DNA of 64,000 nt from Pseudonocardia sp. CNS-139 (GCA_001942415.1 MKJX01000122.1:1-64000); one strand, 5' to 3'; shown: positions 1-9,840, counted from the stretch's first letter. The notes: generated by a model not told the origin, from the sequence alone. Made by a program: numbers and translations.

Positions 1-718
1 CGCGGGACGCGGCCGGCGGCCGGGTCCTGCACGTGCGGCCTTGAGCCGGCCCGACTCCGCTCCGCCGCGGTGAACGGCTTGCGCGCGGTGAGGCATTCGA
101 AGAGCAGGCAGGCCAGCGAGTAGACGTCCACCCGGTGGTCGACCCGCCCCGACGAGAACCGCTCGGGCGCCATGTAGTCGATCGAGCCGATCGCGGCGCC
201 GTCCGTGGTGATCCCGGCGCGTCGACGGCGCGGGCGATCCCGAAGTCGACGAGGTAGACGAAGTCCGTGGGCCGGCCGCGGCCCGCGCACAGCACGTTGG
301 ACGGCTTGACGTCGCGGTGCACCAGCCCGTCGGCGTGCGCGGCGTCGAGCGCCGACGCGATCTGCTCGACGACGTCGACGGCGGTGGCGGGGGCGAGCGG
401 CCCGCCCGCCAGCACCGTGCCCAGGTCGGCGCCCTCCACCAGGCGCATGTCGATGAACAGCTGGCCGTCGATCTCGCCGTAGCGGTGGATCGGGATCACG
501 TGCGGCTCGCGCAGCCGGGCCGCGGTCTCGGACTCCCGGCGGAACCGCTCGGTGTACTGCGGGTCGCCGGCCAGCGCCGGGAGCAGCAGCTTGAGCGCCA
601 CCATCCGCTGCTGGCCGGTGTCGTAGGCGCGGTGGACCTCGCCCATCCCGCCGCGCCCGAGCAGGGCCTCGATGCGGTACGGGCCGAAGATCCGCTGGTT
701 CATCGGGCGCTGGTTCAT
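1..718 (-). CDS. Ser/Thr protein kinase, PknB type (C-terminus outside window)
   Basis: Eukaryotic-like protein kinase that should phosphorylate Ser/Thr of partner proteins. Reading from ATG at 718 (alternative ATG 703) it shows the Gly-rich loop GRGGMGEV, the ATP-anchoring Lys in VALKLL, the catalytic loop HRDVKPSN, the metal-binding DFGIA and an MAPERF activation-segment end. The frame breaks at about 218 between DFG and APE, probably a base error. It is the last gene of a minus-strand run with a second kinase, a PP2C phosphatase and a vWA protein, which fits the TerY-P type signalling triad. The juxtamembrane and sensor parts, if present, are outside the window. Confidence 0.85.
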   Translation of the reverse strand, partial: MNQRPMNQRIFGPYRIEALLGRGGMGEVHRAYDTGQQRMVALKLLLPALAGDPQYTERFRRESETAARLREPHVIPIHRYGEIDGQLFIDMRLVEGADLGTVLAGGPLAPATAVDVVEQIASALDAAHADGLVHRDVKPSNVLCAGRGRPTDFVYLVDFGIARAVDAPGSPRTAPRSARSTTWRPSGSRRGGSTTGWTSTRWPACSSNASPRASRSPRRSGVGPAQGRTCRTRPPAASR

Positions 719-737
719 CGGGTGCCTCCGCTGGGGC

Positions 738-2046
738 TCACCGTCTCCGCCTCCGGCGGACCACGAGGACGAACACGACGGCCGCGGCGACCAGCGTGAC
801 GAGCGATGTGGCTGCCGGCGCGACGTCCGCCGGGAACGCGGGGGCGATCGCCGAGCCGGTGACGCCCCCGGCGACCACGGCGAGCAGCGTCGCGAGCAGG
901 TACCGGCCGGCCGTCGCCAGCACGCGGCGGGCCCGTGACGGTGTCGGCGGCGGGGCGGGCTGCGGCGGAGGCGGCGGGCCGGGCGGTACGGGTTGTGCCG
1001 CCCGTCTGGTGACCACCACCCACCGGCCCGGGCGGGGGCGTCGGCAGGGGTGGACGTCGGGGCGGGGGAACGGGAGGCGCGGGCCGGGCACCCGCGGGCG
1101 GCGCGGCCACCGCGGGCATCGTGCGCGTCCACCACGGGAGCGGGCCCGCGAGCAGCGCCTCCAGATCGCCGGTGGCCGTCCAGCCGGGTGTGCAGCAGGC
1201 CCGCAGCCGGGCCGCGAGCTGGTCGACCTGCGGGTCGCGCAGCCGCTCCACCCACGACCACGCCCGCGTCCGGTGCGGCGGGAGGTAGTCCTCGTGCCGG
1301 AAGAGCAGGTTCTCGCCGTCGTTGAGCTGCGCCCACTGCTGCGGCTCGCGGGCCAGCGCGAGCAGCGAGAGGTAGATGACCAGCCCGGGGAACGTGTCCA
1401 TCCACGGGCCCCAGACCCGGTTCGCGGGCTGGTAGTTGCGGTGCCCGCCCTCGGTGGGCGGCGACGAGCCGGCGAACGGCGCGATCCACGAGCTGTCGAA
1501 GTCGACCAGGCGCAGCCGGCCCGTCGTGTCGACGAGGACGTTGCCGTGCTGCAGGTCGCCGTGCGCGAACCGGGCGGACTGCGCGCGGCGCACGAGGTCG
1601 CGCCACGCGCCGGCGAGCGTCTCCAGCGCGGTCCGGTCGCCGGTCTCGACGAGGTTCTCGACGTGCTCGTCGAGCGTGTGGCCCTCGACCCAGTCCATCT
1701 GGACCATCGGCCAGCGCCGCCCCTTCACGAGCACGGCGTCGTCCACCCAGCGGCAGGCGGCGACGTCGCCGGTGAGGCCGCGCTCGCCGAACCACGCGTT
1801 GAGCGCCGTGTAGCGCTGCCGCGTGGCGGCGTCCTCCCGGGTGAAGAACCGCAGCGCGTGCGCGGTGCCGCCGACCGTCGCCTTGAAGACGACGGCGGTG
1901 GTGCCCGACGCGGGGAACGGGATGCCGAGCGTCGGGTGCACGCCGAACTCGGCGGCGACGAGCTCGGGCCGGTCGAACGCGAGGTCGGGGCGCTGGACGG
2001 CCTTGATGTAGTCGTCGGCGGTCGGGTGCTCGATCGGGCGGGTCAC
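738..2046 (-). CDS. Kinase-fold protein with Pro-rich linker and two C-terminal TM helices
   Basis: Divergent protein kinase or aminoglycoside-phosphotransferase-like fold. The catalytic loop reads [10 protein letters not shown] and the metal site reads VDFDSSW, the pattern of small-molecule-kinase-like relatives rather than canonical HRD/DFG. After about residue 330 comes a long Pro-rich stretch, then two hydrophobic segments (in the frame ending at 738) and a poly-Arg tail, so the C-terminus is probably membrane-anchored. The GTG start at 2046 overlaps the stop of the PP2C gene by 4 nt (GTGA), implying translational coupling. One frame break near 1050 separates the kinase part from the membrane part. 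A longer frame running to 715 is a shadow. Confidence 0.75.
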
Positions 2047-2836
2047 AGGCACACCACCAGCGCCCCGGGCTCGCTGGTCACGAGCCGCATCCGCAGCAGC
2101 GTCACGTCGTCGTTGCGCATCCGGCCGGCCGCGCGCTGGTCGCCGACGATCGCGGCGAACGCCCGGTCGTGGTCCAGGCCGGTGAGCGCCGGCCACAGCG
2201 CCCGCTCGTCGCGCGCGGCCTCCAGCAGCAGCCAGTGCGCCAGCGCGTCGGTCGCGACGAAGAGCACGTCGCCCGCCCGGACCTCGCCGCCGCCCAGCTC
2301 CAGGCCGCGCACCATCGGGGCCAGCGCGTCGGGCCGGGTGCCGACGCGTCGGGGGAGAGCCCGAACGCGTCCACGCCGATCGGCGGGAAGTGCGTGAGCA
2401 GCCGCCCGCCCCGCACGTGGAAGAGCACCGTGTCGCCCAGCGCCGCCGCCTCCCAGCGCGCGCCGGGCCCGTCCAGGCCGGTCAGCCGGCAGCCCAGGAA
2501 CGTCGCGAACGAGCCCTCGGCGTGGAACTTGTGTTCCTCGATGACCGTGGGCCAACCCGGTCCGGCGCGCCCGCCACCCACAGCCGCTGCATCTGCTCGA
2601 ACCAGGTGCCCAGCCCGTCCCGGGTCAGCAGCGGGCCGGTCGCCTCGATGAACGAGGGAGAGGTGCTCCACCCAGCGGAGGGCGTCGTAGGCCTCGGTGG
2701 CGCCGTCGACGACCACGCAGCACGGCGCGACGCCGGCCGCCGGGTCGCCGTCGTGGTACGCGGCGGCGTCCTCCCATTCGCGTTCCGCGCTGCCGCGCTT
2801 CTCCAGCGCGAAACACGTCGAGCGGGCGAGGATCAC
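2043..2836 (-). CDS. PP2C-family protein phosphatase
   Basis: Metal-dependent Ser/Thr phosphatase expected to reverse the neighbouring kinases. PP2C motifs seen in order are VVVDGATEA (metal Asp-Gly), [14 protein letters not shown] and NDDVTLL near the C-terminus. The GTG start at 2836 lies 7 nt after the vWA stop. The reading frame is broken near 2350, 2560 and 2650, so no single uninterrupted frame covers the gene, but the pieces join in the right order. With the vWA protein upstream and kinase downstream it forms the phosphatase element of a TerY-P-like triad. Confidence 0.75.
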
Positions 2837-2843
2837 GCCTGGC

Positions 2844-3683
2844 TCACCGGTCCCGGACGTCGGCGACCCGGGTCCCGATCTCCAGGAACCGCACGAGCGT
2901 CGCCGGGCCGGCGTTGAAGACGAACCCGCGGGCGCCGTCGGCGATCTCCACGCGGGCGCGCGGGCGTCGCGATCATCGACTTCGGCAGCGCGCTGGAGAT
3001 CGCGAACAGCTCGGGGCCGGGCTCGGGCAGCCCGCCCGCCGCCACCGGGAACAGCACCTCCGGCGCGTGGGTGGGCGACAGGAAGATGTTGAACAGCAGC
3101 GCGTGCCCGTCCCGGGTCTCGATGGAGGTGAGCCGCGCCGCCCACTCCGCGAGACCGGCGCCGTCGAACGGGCTGTCGGTGACCATCCCGTCGGTGATGT
3201 TGATGACGATCGGCGGGAACGAGCCGGGGTGCGCGGCCGCCCACTCGAACACGTGCTCGCCGGCCGTGGCGATGGCCTGGCACATCGGCGTGCGGTAGCC
3301 GAACACCGGCTCGACCCACACCGGCAGCCGGCTGCCCGCGACGGCGTCCACCGACTGCTCGGCCTCGACCCGCAGCGGGTTGTCGAAGACTCCGGGATCG
3401 GCAGGATCGGCCGCCCGCCCAGCGCCGGCTCGACGCCCTCGCCGCCGGCCACCGGGCAGGCGCCGTAGCCGAAGACGCCCACGTCGAAGTAGTGCCGGGC
3501 GCGGCCGCCGACCTCCTTCGCCGACTTCACGCACAGGTCCAGCAGGATCTTGTTGACGGCCCGCGCGGCGCCCTCGGCGAGGGTGGCGCCGCTTCCCTGC
3601 CACGGCTGTTTCATCGAGTCCGACCGGTCGAGCAGGAACACGATGCAGCCGGGGTTGGTGCGGGAGAAGGTCTGCTCGTACAT
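2844..3683 (-). CDS. vWA-domain protein, TerY-like
   Basis: Von Willebrand factor A domain protein. The MIDAS metal site is visible as DRSDS near residue 20 and as TDGMVTDS later, so it should bind Mg2+ and mediate protein-protein contacts. ATG 3683 is followed by a hydrophobic vWA beta strand (CIVFLLDRSDS). Frame breaks occur near 3395 and 2965. In TerY-P systems a vWA protein, a PP2C phosphatase and a kinase are encoded together; the same trio is adjacent here. The usual C-terminal Zn-ribbon of TerY is missing from this protein but a Zn-ribbon sits in the next upstream gene. Confidence 0.78.
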
Positions 3684-3700
3684 GCGTCCATCCGTCCTGG

Positions 3701-4270
3701 TCAGAGGCTCGTGCGCCGGCGGCTCGCGACGACGGTGGGCGGCCACGCGGTGCCCGGCCGCCACGTCCACGCGTGGTCGTCGACGCGGCAGCGGAACGCG
3801 AAGCCGGCGCCGGTGTGCGCGACGTCGACACGGAACGCGCCGCACCGCGGGCACTGCACGACGCGGGCGGAGTCGCGCAGCTCCGCGAGGTCGCGCGGGG
3901 CCGGGCGGGCCGCCGCGATCGCCCGGTTCGCGGCCGGTGCCGGGGCGTCCTGGTTCCACCACTGGCCGGTGCGCGGCCGCTCGACCGGCAGCACGACCTG
4001 CACGGTCTCCGGGCCGGCCGGAAGCGGCAGCGGGGGCTCGGCGGGCGGCGGCGGGGCGGGCCGCGGGTTCCGGGCACGGGGCTCGGACCAGTACTCCTCC
4101 GGCTCCGCGCGCTGCGGGCCTCGGACCAGCAGCGTCGCGAGCAGCACGGCAACCGCGGTGGCCCCGGCGACCACGGCCACCGTCGTCCAGAGCGGGCGGT
4201 CGGCGAAGAGCAGCCACCGGCCGAGCAGCGCGGCCGCGGCCGCCGCGACCAGCGTGACCACGCTCGTCAT
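3701..4270 (-). CDS. Two-TM protein with C-terminal Zn-ribbon
   Basis: A 189-residue protein with two N-terminal membrane helices (about 3-23 and 29-50), a Pro-rich cytoplasmic linker (65-85) and a C-terminal metal-binding module with C140-P-R-C143 and C161/H166. The ATG at 4270 overlaps the stop of the upstream gene (ATGA). The Zn-ribbon position next to a vWA gene suggests it is the detached equivalent of the TerY C-terminal domain, here tethered to the membrane; that link is inference from context. Function unknown. Confidence 0.7.
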   Translation of the reverse strand: MTSVVTLVAAAAAALLGRWLLFADRPLWTTVAVVAGATAVAVLLATLLVRGPQRAEPEEYWSEPRARNPRPAPPPPAEPPLPLPAGPETVQVVLPVERPRTGQWWNQDAPAPAANRAIAAARPAPRDLAELRDSARVVQCPRCGAFRVDVAHTGAGFAFRCRVDDHAWTWRPGTAWPPTVVASRRRTSL

Positions 4271-4866
4271 GGCCCCTCCACGTCGAACAAGAGGTCGGCG
4301 GCGGGATTCGTGACCGCGCGGCACTCGCGCGCGTCCGAGCCGGCGAACCGCCACCCGGCCGGGAGCTCCACGCAGACCTCCGAGGACGGCGACCAGGCGG
4401 CCGGGGTGAGCCGCCCGGTCGCGCCGAGCGTGTGGATCTCCCGACCGCCGGCGGAGTCGCGCACCGTGACGGTCGCCGTGGCCGGCACCGCGTCCCCGTC
4501 CCGCACGACCACCGCGGGCCGCTCGACGGGCAGCGCGGCCGTCCCGTCCGCGGGCACCGGGACGCAGGCCGAGGCCGGGTCCGTGCCGGCGATCCGCACC
4601 GGGCTCGCCGACGTGACGCACACGTCGTGCTCGCCCGCCGGGACCGTCCTGGACCACTCGCTCACGCCGGGCTCGCTGCGCGCGAGCACGGTGGTCCCGT
4701 CGCGGACCTCGACGACCAGGTCGGGCAGGGTCGCCGGGACGGTCACCGCGACCTGCTCCTGCGGCGCGACGACCGTCCCGGCCAGCGCGACCGCCCCGAA
4801 CGCGATCGCCGCCGCGTACACGGGGGCCAGTGCGGGGTGCCGCCATGGCGCGCGGCGCTCGTTCAC
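4267..4866 (-). CDS. Membrane-anchored extracytoplasmic protein of the kinase locus
   Basis: A 199-residue protein with one N-terminal signal-anchor helix (about residues 13-33) and a largely beta-strand-like exported part containing repeated segments of Val/Thr-rich character and several Cys (VCVTSAS, ASACVPV, SEVCVEL, ARECRAV), possibly two disulfide-linked Ig-like folds. GTG start at 4866 overlaps the upstream stop (GTGA), so it is co-translated with its neighbours. I do not recognise a named family. As the kinases in this locus have no exported sensor visible, this protein or its neighbour could supply the ligand-sensing part. Confidence 0.65.
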   Translation of the reverse strand: MNERRAPWRHPALAPVYAAAIAFGAVALAGTVVAPQEQVAVTVPATLPDLVVEVRDGTTVLARSEPGVSEWSRTVPAGEHDVCVTSASPVRIAGTDPASACVPVPADGTAALPVERPAVVVRDGDAVPATATVTVRDSAGGREIHTLGATGRLTPAAWSPSSEVCVELPAGWRFAGSDARECRAVTNPAADLLFDVEGP

Positions 4867-5375
4867 ACGCACGTGAAGTCCGCGGACTGGCTGCCCGAGC
4901 CGGACCGGTTCGGTGCCGAGACGACGAGCTGGAAGCCGTCGCCCCCGGAGTAGCTCCCGCCGACGCGCACGAGCTCGCTCTCGCCCTCCTCCAGGAAGCC
5001 GGAGGACGGGCTGACCGTGACGCCGGAGTCGGCCTCCGCGCTCCAGCGGATCGCCCCGTCGTAGGCGGAGACCAGAAGCTCGCTGTCGATGTCCGAGCAG
5101 TCGACGTCGAGGCTGCCGTTGGTGCCCCGCTGCGTGAGGTACGGGGTGCCCGTCGACTCCGGTGCCGCGCTCGTCGTCACCGGCGGCACGACCTCGGACG
5201 TGGGTCCGGGCCCCGAGCCGCCACCCGACCCGCCGGCCGAGCCGCCACCCGACCCCGAACCGCCGCCCGACCCGAGCGACCCGAGGTCGATGCCGATCTG
5301 GCCGCGGGCGACCAGGAGCACGACGACCACGGCGACCACACCGACGAGCACGGTGAGCACTGCCCTCATGGTCAT
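4863..5375 (-). CDS. Signal-anchored protein with Gly/Ser linker
   Basis: About 170 residues: a strong N-terminal membrane helix, then a Gly/Ser-rich flexible linker, a Pro/Thr/Ser spacer and a compact exported domain with two Cys (VDCSD, DFTCV). ATG at 5375 or 5369. It is the first gene of the minus-strand phosphorylation operon that continues to the kinases. The domain ends in a strand pattern like a BACON/Ig-type adhesion or ligand-binding module, but I cannot assign a family. It may be an extracytoplasmic sensor. Confidence 0.65.
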   Translation of the reverse strand: MTMRAVLTVLVGVVAVVVVLLVARGQIGIDLGSLGSGGGSGSGGGSAGGSGGGSGPGPTSEVVPPVTTSAAPESTGTPYLTQRGTNGSLDVDCSDIDSELLVSAYDGAIRWSAEADSGVTVSPSSGFLEEGESELVRVGGSYSGGDGFQLVVSAPNRSGSGSQSADFTCV

Positions 5376-5490
5376 CGAGTCTCGGGCGGACCGGCCGCGG
5401 GCACATCGGTGCTGGCGCTGGCCTCCCGGACGGGTTCTCCCAGTGCTGGCACCGAGGCCCGGGCCGCGGCGGCCCGCTACCGTCCCTGCG

Positions 5491-5873
5491 GTGGACCGGG
5501 TGGCGGTGGGCCGTGTGTTCATCGTCGACGACAACGCCCCGTTCCGTGGGGTGGCCCGGGCGCTGCTGGAGAGCGGCGGCTACCAGTCGTCGGCGACGCC
5601 GCGACGGGGGCCGAGGCGCTGGCCGGGGTGCCCGGCGCCGGCCCCGACGTCGTGCTGCTCGACGTCGCCCTGCCCGACATGGACGGGTTCGCCGTCTGCC
5701 GGGTGCTGCGCCGCACGGCCCCGGGCGTCACGGTGGTGTTCTGCTCGGTGCGCGACGCCGAGCACTACGGCGACGCGGTGGAGCGGTCGGCGGCGGCCGG
5801 GTTCCTGCCCAAGTCGAGCCTCTCGGCCGCCGCGCTCGCGCTGATCGTCGCCCGTCAGCCCGACCGGAGGTAG
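5491..5873 (+). CDS. Single-domain response regulator receiver
   Basis: CheY-like receiver without an output domain, about 127 residues. FIVDDNAPF provides the acidic pocket, VVLLDVALPDMDG the phospho-acceptor Asp and PKSS the conserved Lys. GTG 5491 or 5500 could start it. A missing base near 5585 (GGYQ|VVGDAATG) splits the frame. Its last 19 nt overlap convergently with the NarL-type regulator on the other strand. A stand-alone receiver beside a DesK-type kinase could act as phosphate sink or as regulator of the adjacent kinase locus; this is inference. Confidence 0.8.
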
Positions 5874-6546
5874 GCGAGCACGGCCAGCACACGCCGGTTG
5901 TGCTCGGCCTCGTCGGGCAGCGCGAGGCGCTGGAAGATGCTGCGGACGTGCGTCTCGACGGTGCGGGTCGTGAGGTGCAGGCCTCGGCGATCGCCGTGTT
6001 GGACCGGCCCTCCGCCATGAGGGCGAGCACCTCCCGCTCCCGCGCGCTCAGCTGGGCGAGCTCGTCGCGCCGCCCCCGCCCGCCGACGAGCAGCGGCACC
6101 ACCTCGGGGTCGAACGCGCAGCCGTCGGCGGCCACCCGGCGCACGGCGTCGAGGAAGTCGGGGCCGGTCACGCGGTCCTTGAGCAGGTAGCCGACGCCGC
6201 GCGCGGCGTGCCCGACCAGCTCGTCGAGGTGCGCGACCTCCAGGTGCTGCGACAGCAGCAGCACCCCCGTCCGCGGGTACCGCTGCCGCAGCAGCACGGC
6301 CGCGCGCAGCCCCTCCAGGTGGTGCGTGGGCGGCATCCGGATGTCGACGACGGCGATGTCCGGGCGGTGCTGCTCGACCGCGGCGAGCAGGCCGTCCGCG
6401 TCCCCGGCCTGCGCCGCGATCGTGCACCCGTTGCCCGCCAGCAGCTCGGCCAGCGCAGTGCGGAAGAGCGATGCGTCGTCGGCGAGCACCACCCGCAGGC
6501 CGGTCTCCGTCGTGGTGGCCGTGGGCGCCGGGGCCGGGCCGGTCAT
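5855..6546 (-). CDS. NarL/FixJ-family response regulator
   Basis: Receiver plus LuxR-type helix-turn-helix. LADDASLF carries the acidic pocket, AVVDIRMPP the phospho-acceptor Asp and YLLKDRV the conserved Lys. The C-terminus has LSAREREVLALMAEGRSN and TRTVETHVRSIF, the signature of a DNA-binding NarL output domain. A frame break near 5985 lies inside the recognition region. ATG 6546 overlaps the stop of the histidine kinase gene by 4 nt, the standard arrangement of a kinase-regulator pair, and the kinase is its presumed phosphodonor. Confidence 0.9.
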
Positions 6547-8314
6547 GGTCCCTCCAGTGGCAGGTCGGCGTGCACCGAGGTGCCGGCGCCGGGCGCGCTG
6601 CGCACCACCAGCTCGCCGTCGAGTGCGGCGACGCGGTCGCGCAGCCCGAGCAGCCCGGTGCCGGTGGCCGGGTCGGCGCCGCCGATGCGTCGTCGGCGAC
6701 GGTGACGAGCAGCCGGTCCCCGCTCGTCCGGACGTGGACGTGCACCTGGTTGGCACAGGCGTGTTTGGCGGCGTTGGTGACGGCCTCCGCCGCGACGAAG
6801 TAGGCCGTGGCGGCGACCCGGTCCGGCAGCGGCGGCAGCGGCGGCCCGTCGACGACGTCCACCGGGTGCGCCGAGCGGGCGGCGAGGGCCCGCAGCGCCG
6901 GGAGCAGCCCGGCCTCGGTGAGCACCGCGGGGTGGATGCCGCGGGCCAGCTCGCGCAGCTCGACGAGGGCCGCCTCCAGCCCGTCCCCGGCCCGGTGCAG
7001 GAGGTCCTCGACGTCGGGGGCGTCGGGTCCGAGGCGGTCGCGGGCCAGCCGCAGGATCAGCGCGACGGTGACGAGCTGCTGCTGGGCGCCGTCGTGCAGG
7101 TCGCGCTCCACCCGGCGGCGTTGCTCGTCGGCCGCGGCCACGATGCGCACCCGGGACGCGCGCACCTCGGCGAGCTGGGCGCGCACCTCGGCGGCGAGGC
7201 GCTGGTTGTCCAGCTCCAGCGCGGCGGCCGCGGTCGTGGCCTGCAGGACGTGCGGGTCGGCGCGCAGCGCGGGGTCGTGCAGCAGCGCCGCGACCACCCG
7301 CGGCCCGCGCCGCACGGGCGTGACGGCGTCGTCCGGGCCCGGGGTGACCGGCTGCCCGTCGGCGTCGACGTAGGTGTCCGGGTCGCCGTCGGGGTCGCTG
7401 CCGGGATGCGGGTAGGCGATGCGCAGCGCCGGGTCGCCGAGCGCGCGGGCCAGCAGGTCGCGCAGCTCGGCGGGCGGGGTGCGGGGCAGCCGCAGCAGCA
7501 GGTCGGCCACCGCCGTGCGGCCGAGCCGGACGCGCAGCGCACCGGCCAGGAACGCCACCGGCAGCGCGAGCGTGGCCAGGTGCGCGATGTCGAGCACGAT
7601 CGACCCGGTCCGGGACGGCATCAGCGGGTCGACGAGCGACGCGACGCTCCCGACCAGCCCGACGCCGTACACGGGTGCGAGCACGCGGCGGGCCGGCGGG
7701 GTGGCGAGCACCCAGCGCCGCACCAGCAGCGCGCCCACGACCACGGCGAAGAGCCCCTGCACGGTGTCGATCACGAGGTCCTGGGCCGCTCCGAAGTCGG
7801 CCACGAGCAGCAGGTTGGGCGTGATCGTCCCGGCGAACGGCACCCCGATCGGCACCAGGACCAGCACGAACACGTACGCGGTGGCGACCAGCGCCCGTTC
7901 GGTGCGGGTCCGCAGCCGGCCCTCGGGGAAGGCGAGCAGCAGGTGCAGCAGGCACGCCGAGGCCACGGTCCGGACGAACATGCCGGCCGTGTGCGCGGCC
8001 GGGTCGAGCGAGACCTGCAGGTCCTCGGCGAACCAGGCCACCCCGACCGTCACCATGAGCCGCCCGAGGCTCCCGGGCCGGCGCAGGTGCGTGACGGTGC
8101 CGGTCAGCAGGTACAGCCCGCCGACGGCGGCGGAGAAGAGCGTGGAGGTCGTGCCCGGGTCGCGGCCGCCGTCGGCCAGCCACAGGACCACGGCGCCGAA
8201 GAGCGCGCCGGCCACCGCGAGCGCGGGCACGCCCCAGGTGCGGTCGGGGCGGGGCCAGGTCCAGGTGCGCGCGACGGGCGGGGCGGGGTCGGGCTGGGCG
8301 CCCAGCACGGCCAC
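6543..8314 (-). CDS. Membrane sensor histidine kinase, HisKA_3/DesK type
   Basis: Sensor kinase of about 590 residues. The N-terminal half has eight or more hydrophobic segments (from VPALAVAGAL onward), giving a multi-pass sensor. The dimerisation/phospho-His motif is RRVERDLHDGAQQQLVTVAL with His in ERDLHDG. The ATPase has AAEAVTNAAKHA (N box), VTVADD (D box) and GTGLLGLRDRVAAL (G box). A frame break near 6685 splits the last box. The start is uncertain; GTG 8314 is the best in-frame candidate before the first TM helix. It is coupled to the NarL-type regulator downstream. Confidence 0.85.
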
Positions 8315-8534
8315 GGTCCCCGGTGCGGGTTCGCGCGCGTCATCGCGTCGGGCCGCGCTCCCCACCCCCTCGGCCGGGCCGACCTGGCCGCGGGCCGGAA
8401 CAGGTCGCCGGTCGATTGTTCGCGAGCCGGTCAGCGGCGGTAAGAGGACGGTCCGCTCACCGGACCGGAAGATCCGGGCCGGGCGGAAACGGCGGGGGCC
8501 GTTCGGGCGAGATCTATCCTCGACGGGCGGCCGA

Positions 8535-9317
8535 ATGGCCGAGGCGGGCTCGTCGACGGGGGCGGGGTGGGCCATGGATGCCATGGATGCCGACAGCCGG
8601 CACACGTTCGGTCGCGGCGTGCTCGAAGGCGGGTTCCACCTGCTCGACGTGCTCTCCCGCTTCGACGGCGGAGCCGGGCTCTCCGAGCTGGCCCGCCAGG
8701 CGCAGCTGCCCAAGGCGACCACCCACCGGCTGCTCGACCAGCTGCTCGCGCTCGGCGCCGTCGAACGGCGGGGGCAGCGCTACGCGGTCGGCCCGCTGCT
8801 GCGCCGGCTCGGGTCGTCGTGGCAGCCGGAGCCGGCGCTGGCCGCGGCGGCGCGCGAGCCGATCAAGGCCCTGGCCGCGCTCACGACCACCGTCGTCGGG
8901 GTGTCGGTGCTGCACCGGCGCCAGACGCTCGTCGTCAGCGGCACCCGCGGCGTCCTGACCGACTTCCCGCTGCCGAGCCCGGGGGACGTGCTCGCCGACA
9001 GCACCGCCGCCGCCCGGCTCCTGCAGCTGGAGGCCAACCCGCCGGACCGCGAGCCGCCGGCCGGCTACAGCCCGGTGGCCTGGCGCGCCGCGCACCGCGA
9101 GTACGCCCGGTCGGGGTCCATGCTCGTCGAGCACGAGGAGGTCGTGCCGAGCGTGTCGTGCGCCGCCAGCCCCGTGCACGACGCGGACGGGCGGGTGGTC
9201 GGGGTCGTCAGCGCGCTGGCGCTGCGGCGGAGCCTGCCGGCCGGCGTGGTCGAGCTGACGGTCCGCGCGGCCCGGGAGGTCTCGCGCAACCTCGGCCGCG
9301 ACCGCCTGCCTGCCTGA
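8535..9317 (+). CDS. IclR-family transcriptional regulator
   Basis: About 260 residues with an N-terminal winged helix (GLSELARQAQLPKATTHRLLDQL) and an IclR effector-binding domain. The second half shows the family pattern with VVGVSVLHRR, the SMLVEHEEVVPSVSCAASPV segment and a GRVVGVVSALAL strand. ATG 8535 is used, with a second possible start at 8574. It stands alone, divergent from the histidine kinase; the 220 bp between them would hold both promoters, and I see no clear operator. Ligand unknown. Confidence 0.88.
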   Translation: MAEAGSSTGAGWAMDAMDADSRHTFGRGVLEGGFHLLDVLSRFDGGAGLSELARQAQLPKATTHRLLDQLLALGAVERRGQRYAVGPLLRRLGSSWQPEPALAAAAREPIKALAALTTTVVGVSVLHRRQTLVVSGTRGVLTDFPLPSPGDVLADSTAAARLLQLEANPPDREPPAGYSPVAWRAAHREYARSGSMLVEHEEVVPSVSCAASPVHDADGRVVGVVSALALRRSLPAGVVELTVRAAREVSRNLGRDRLPA

Positions 9318-9365
9318 GCGCGCACCCGCCCGCGCACACGACCGCCGTGCACCGTCGCCGGTGTT

Positions 9366-9383
9366 GCTCGTGAACGCACGAGC
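9366..9383. repeat. Hairpin after IclR gene
   Basis: Perfect 7-bp inverted repeat GCTCGTG/CACGAGC with loop AACG, 48 bp after the IclR stop and upstream of a ribosome-binding site at 9394-9400. It has no T tract, so it may be a weak terminator or an operator of the following small gene. Confidence 0.4.
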
Positions 9384-9405
9384 CCACCGACGACGGGAGG
9401 TGCCC

Positions 9406-9840
9406 GTGTTCCACGAGCAGCTGGTGCGGGCCCGCCGCGAGGACGCGCTGACCGCCGCACGGCAGCACGCGATGGCCCGCGAGGCGACGGCCGGCCGGCC
9501 GACCCTGCCGGTCCGCGCGGTCGCGGCCGTCGCGCAGGCCGCTTACGCGGCGGTGCGGGCCGTGCGGCGCAGCGCCCGGCGCTCGTCCTCGGTGGTGCCG
9601 CCGAAGACCCCGTGGGCGAGCCCCTCGTCGAGGGCGTACGCGAGGCACTCCGCGCGCACGGGGCAGCGCGCGCAGACGGCCTTGGCCCGCGCGATCTGGC
9701 GCGCCCCCGGGCCGGTGGCCGACACGGGGAAGAAGAGCTCGGGATCCTCGTCCCGGCAGGCGGCGCGCAGCCGCCAGTCGTCGGTGTCGAGCATGTCTGC
9801 CGCCTCCCATCACGGCGAGGCCACCTGCGCACACAGGTGA
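9406..9840 (+). CDS. Possible small basic protein overlapping whiB antisense
   Basis: GTG 9406 has a good Shine-Dalgarno (GGGAGGT, 9394-9400) and the first 50 codons read as a plausible Ala/Arg-rich helical protein (EQLVRARREDAL, TAARQHAMAREA). The frame stays open to 9840 but from 9543 it is antisense to the WhiB gene, where it is certainly meaningless. The true product probably ends near 9545 and its stop may be hidden by a base error. No family recognised. Confidence 0.3.
   Translation: MFHEQLVRARREDALTAARQHAMAREATAGRPTLPVRAVAAVAQAAYAAVRAVRRSARRSSSVVPPKTPWASPSSRAYARHSARTGQRAQTALARAIWRAPGPVADTGKKSSGSSSRQAARSRQSSVSSMSAASHHGEATCAHR
9543..9794 (-). CDS. WhiB-family iron-sulfur regulator
   Basis: 83 residues with the four Wbl cysteines C13, C41, C44 and C50 (the CxxCxxxxxC block AVCARCPVRAEC), followed by the beta-turn motif GVFGGTTEDER and an Arg-rich C-terminus. 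Wbl proteins bind a [4Fe-4S] cluster, respond to redox or NO, and act with the principal sigma factor. The start at 9794 follows a GGGAGG ribosome site. It is a single-gene unit bounded by hairpins. The exact subclass cannot be set from the sequence alone. Confidence 0.95.
   Translation of the reverse strand: MLDTDDWRLRAACRDEDPELFFPVSATGPGARQIARAKAVCARCPVRAECLAYALDEGLAHGVFGGTTEDERRALRRTARTAA
9822..9839. promoter_or_regulatory. Inverted repeat upstream of whiB
   Basis: Perfect 6-bp dyad CACCTG/CAGGTG with a 6-nt spacer, starting 28 bp upstream of the WhiB start codon. Position in the promoter or 5' leader makes it a candidate operator for the Wbl gene. Confidence 0.4.

Noticed and set aside
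5089..5400. Long Pro-rich plus-strand frames opposite the Gly/Ser linker
   Set aside because: They are antisense translations of the Gly/Ser repeat codons of the minus-strand membrane protein.
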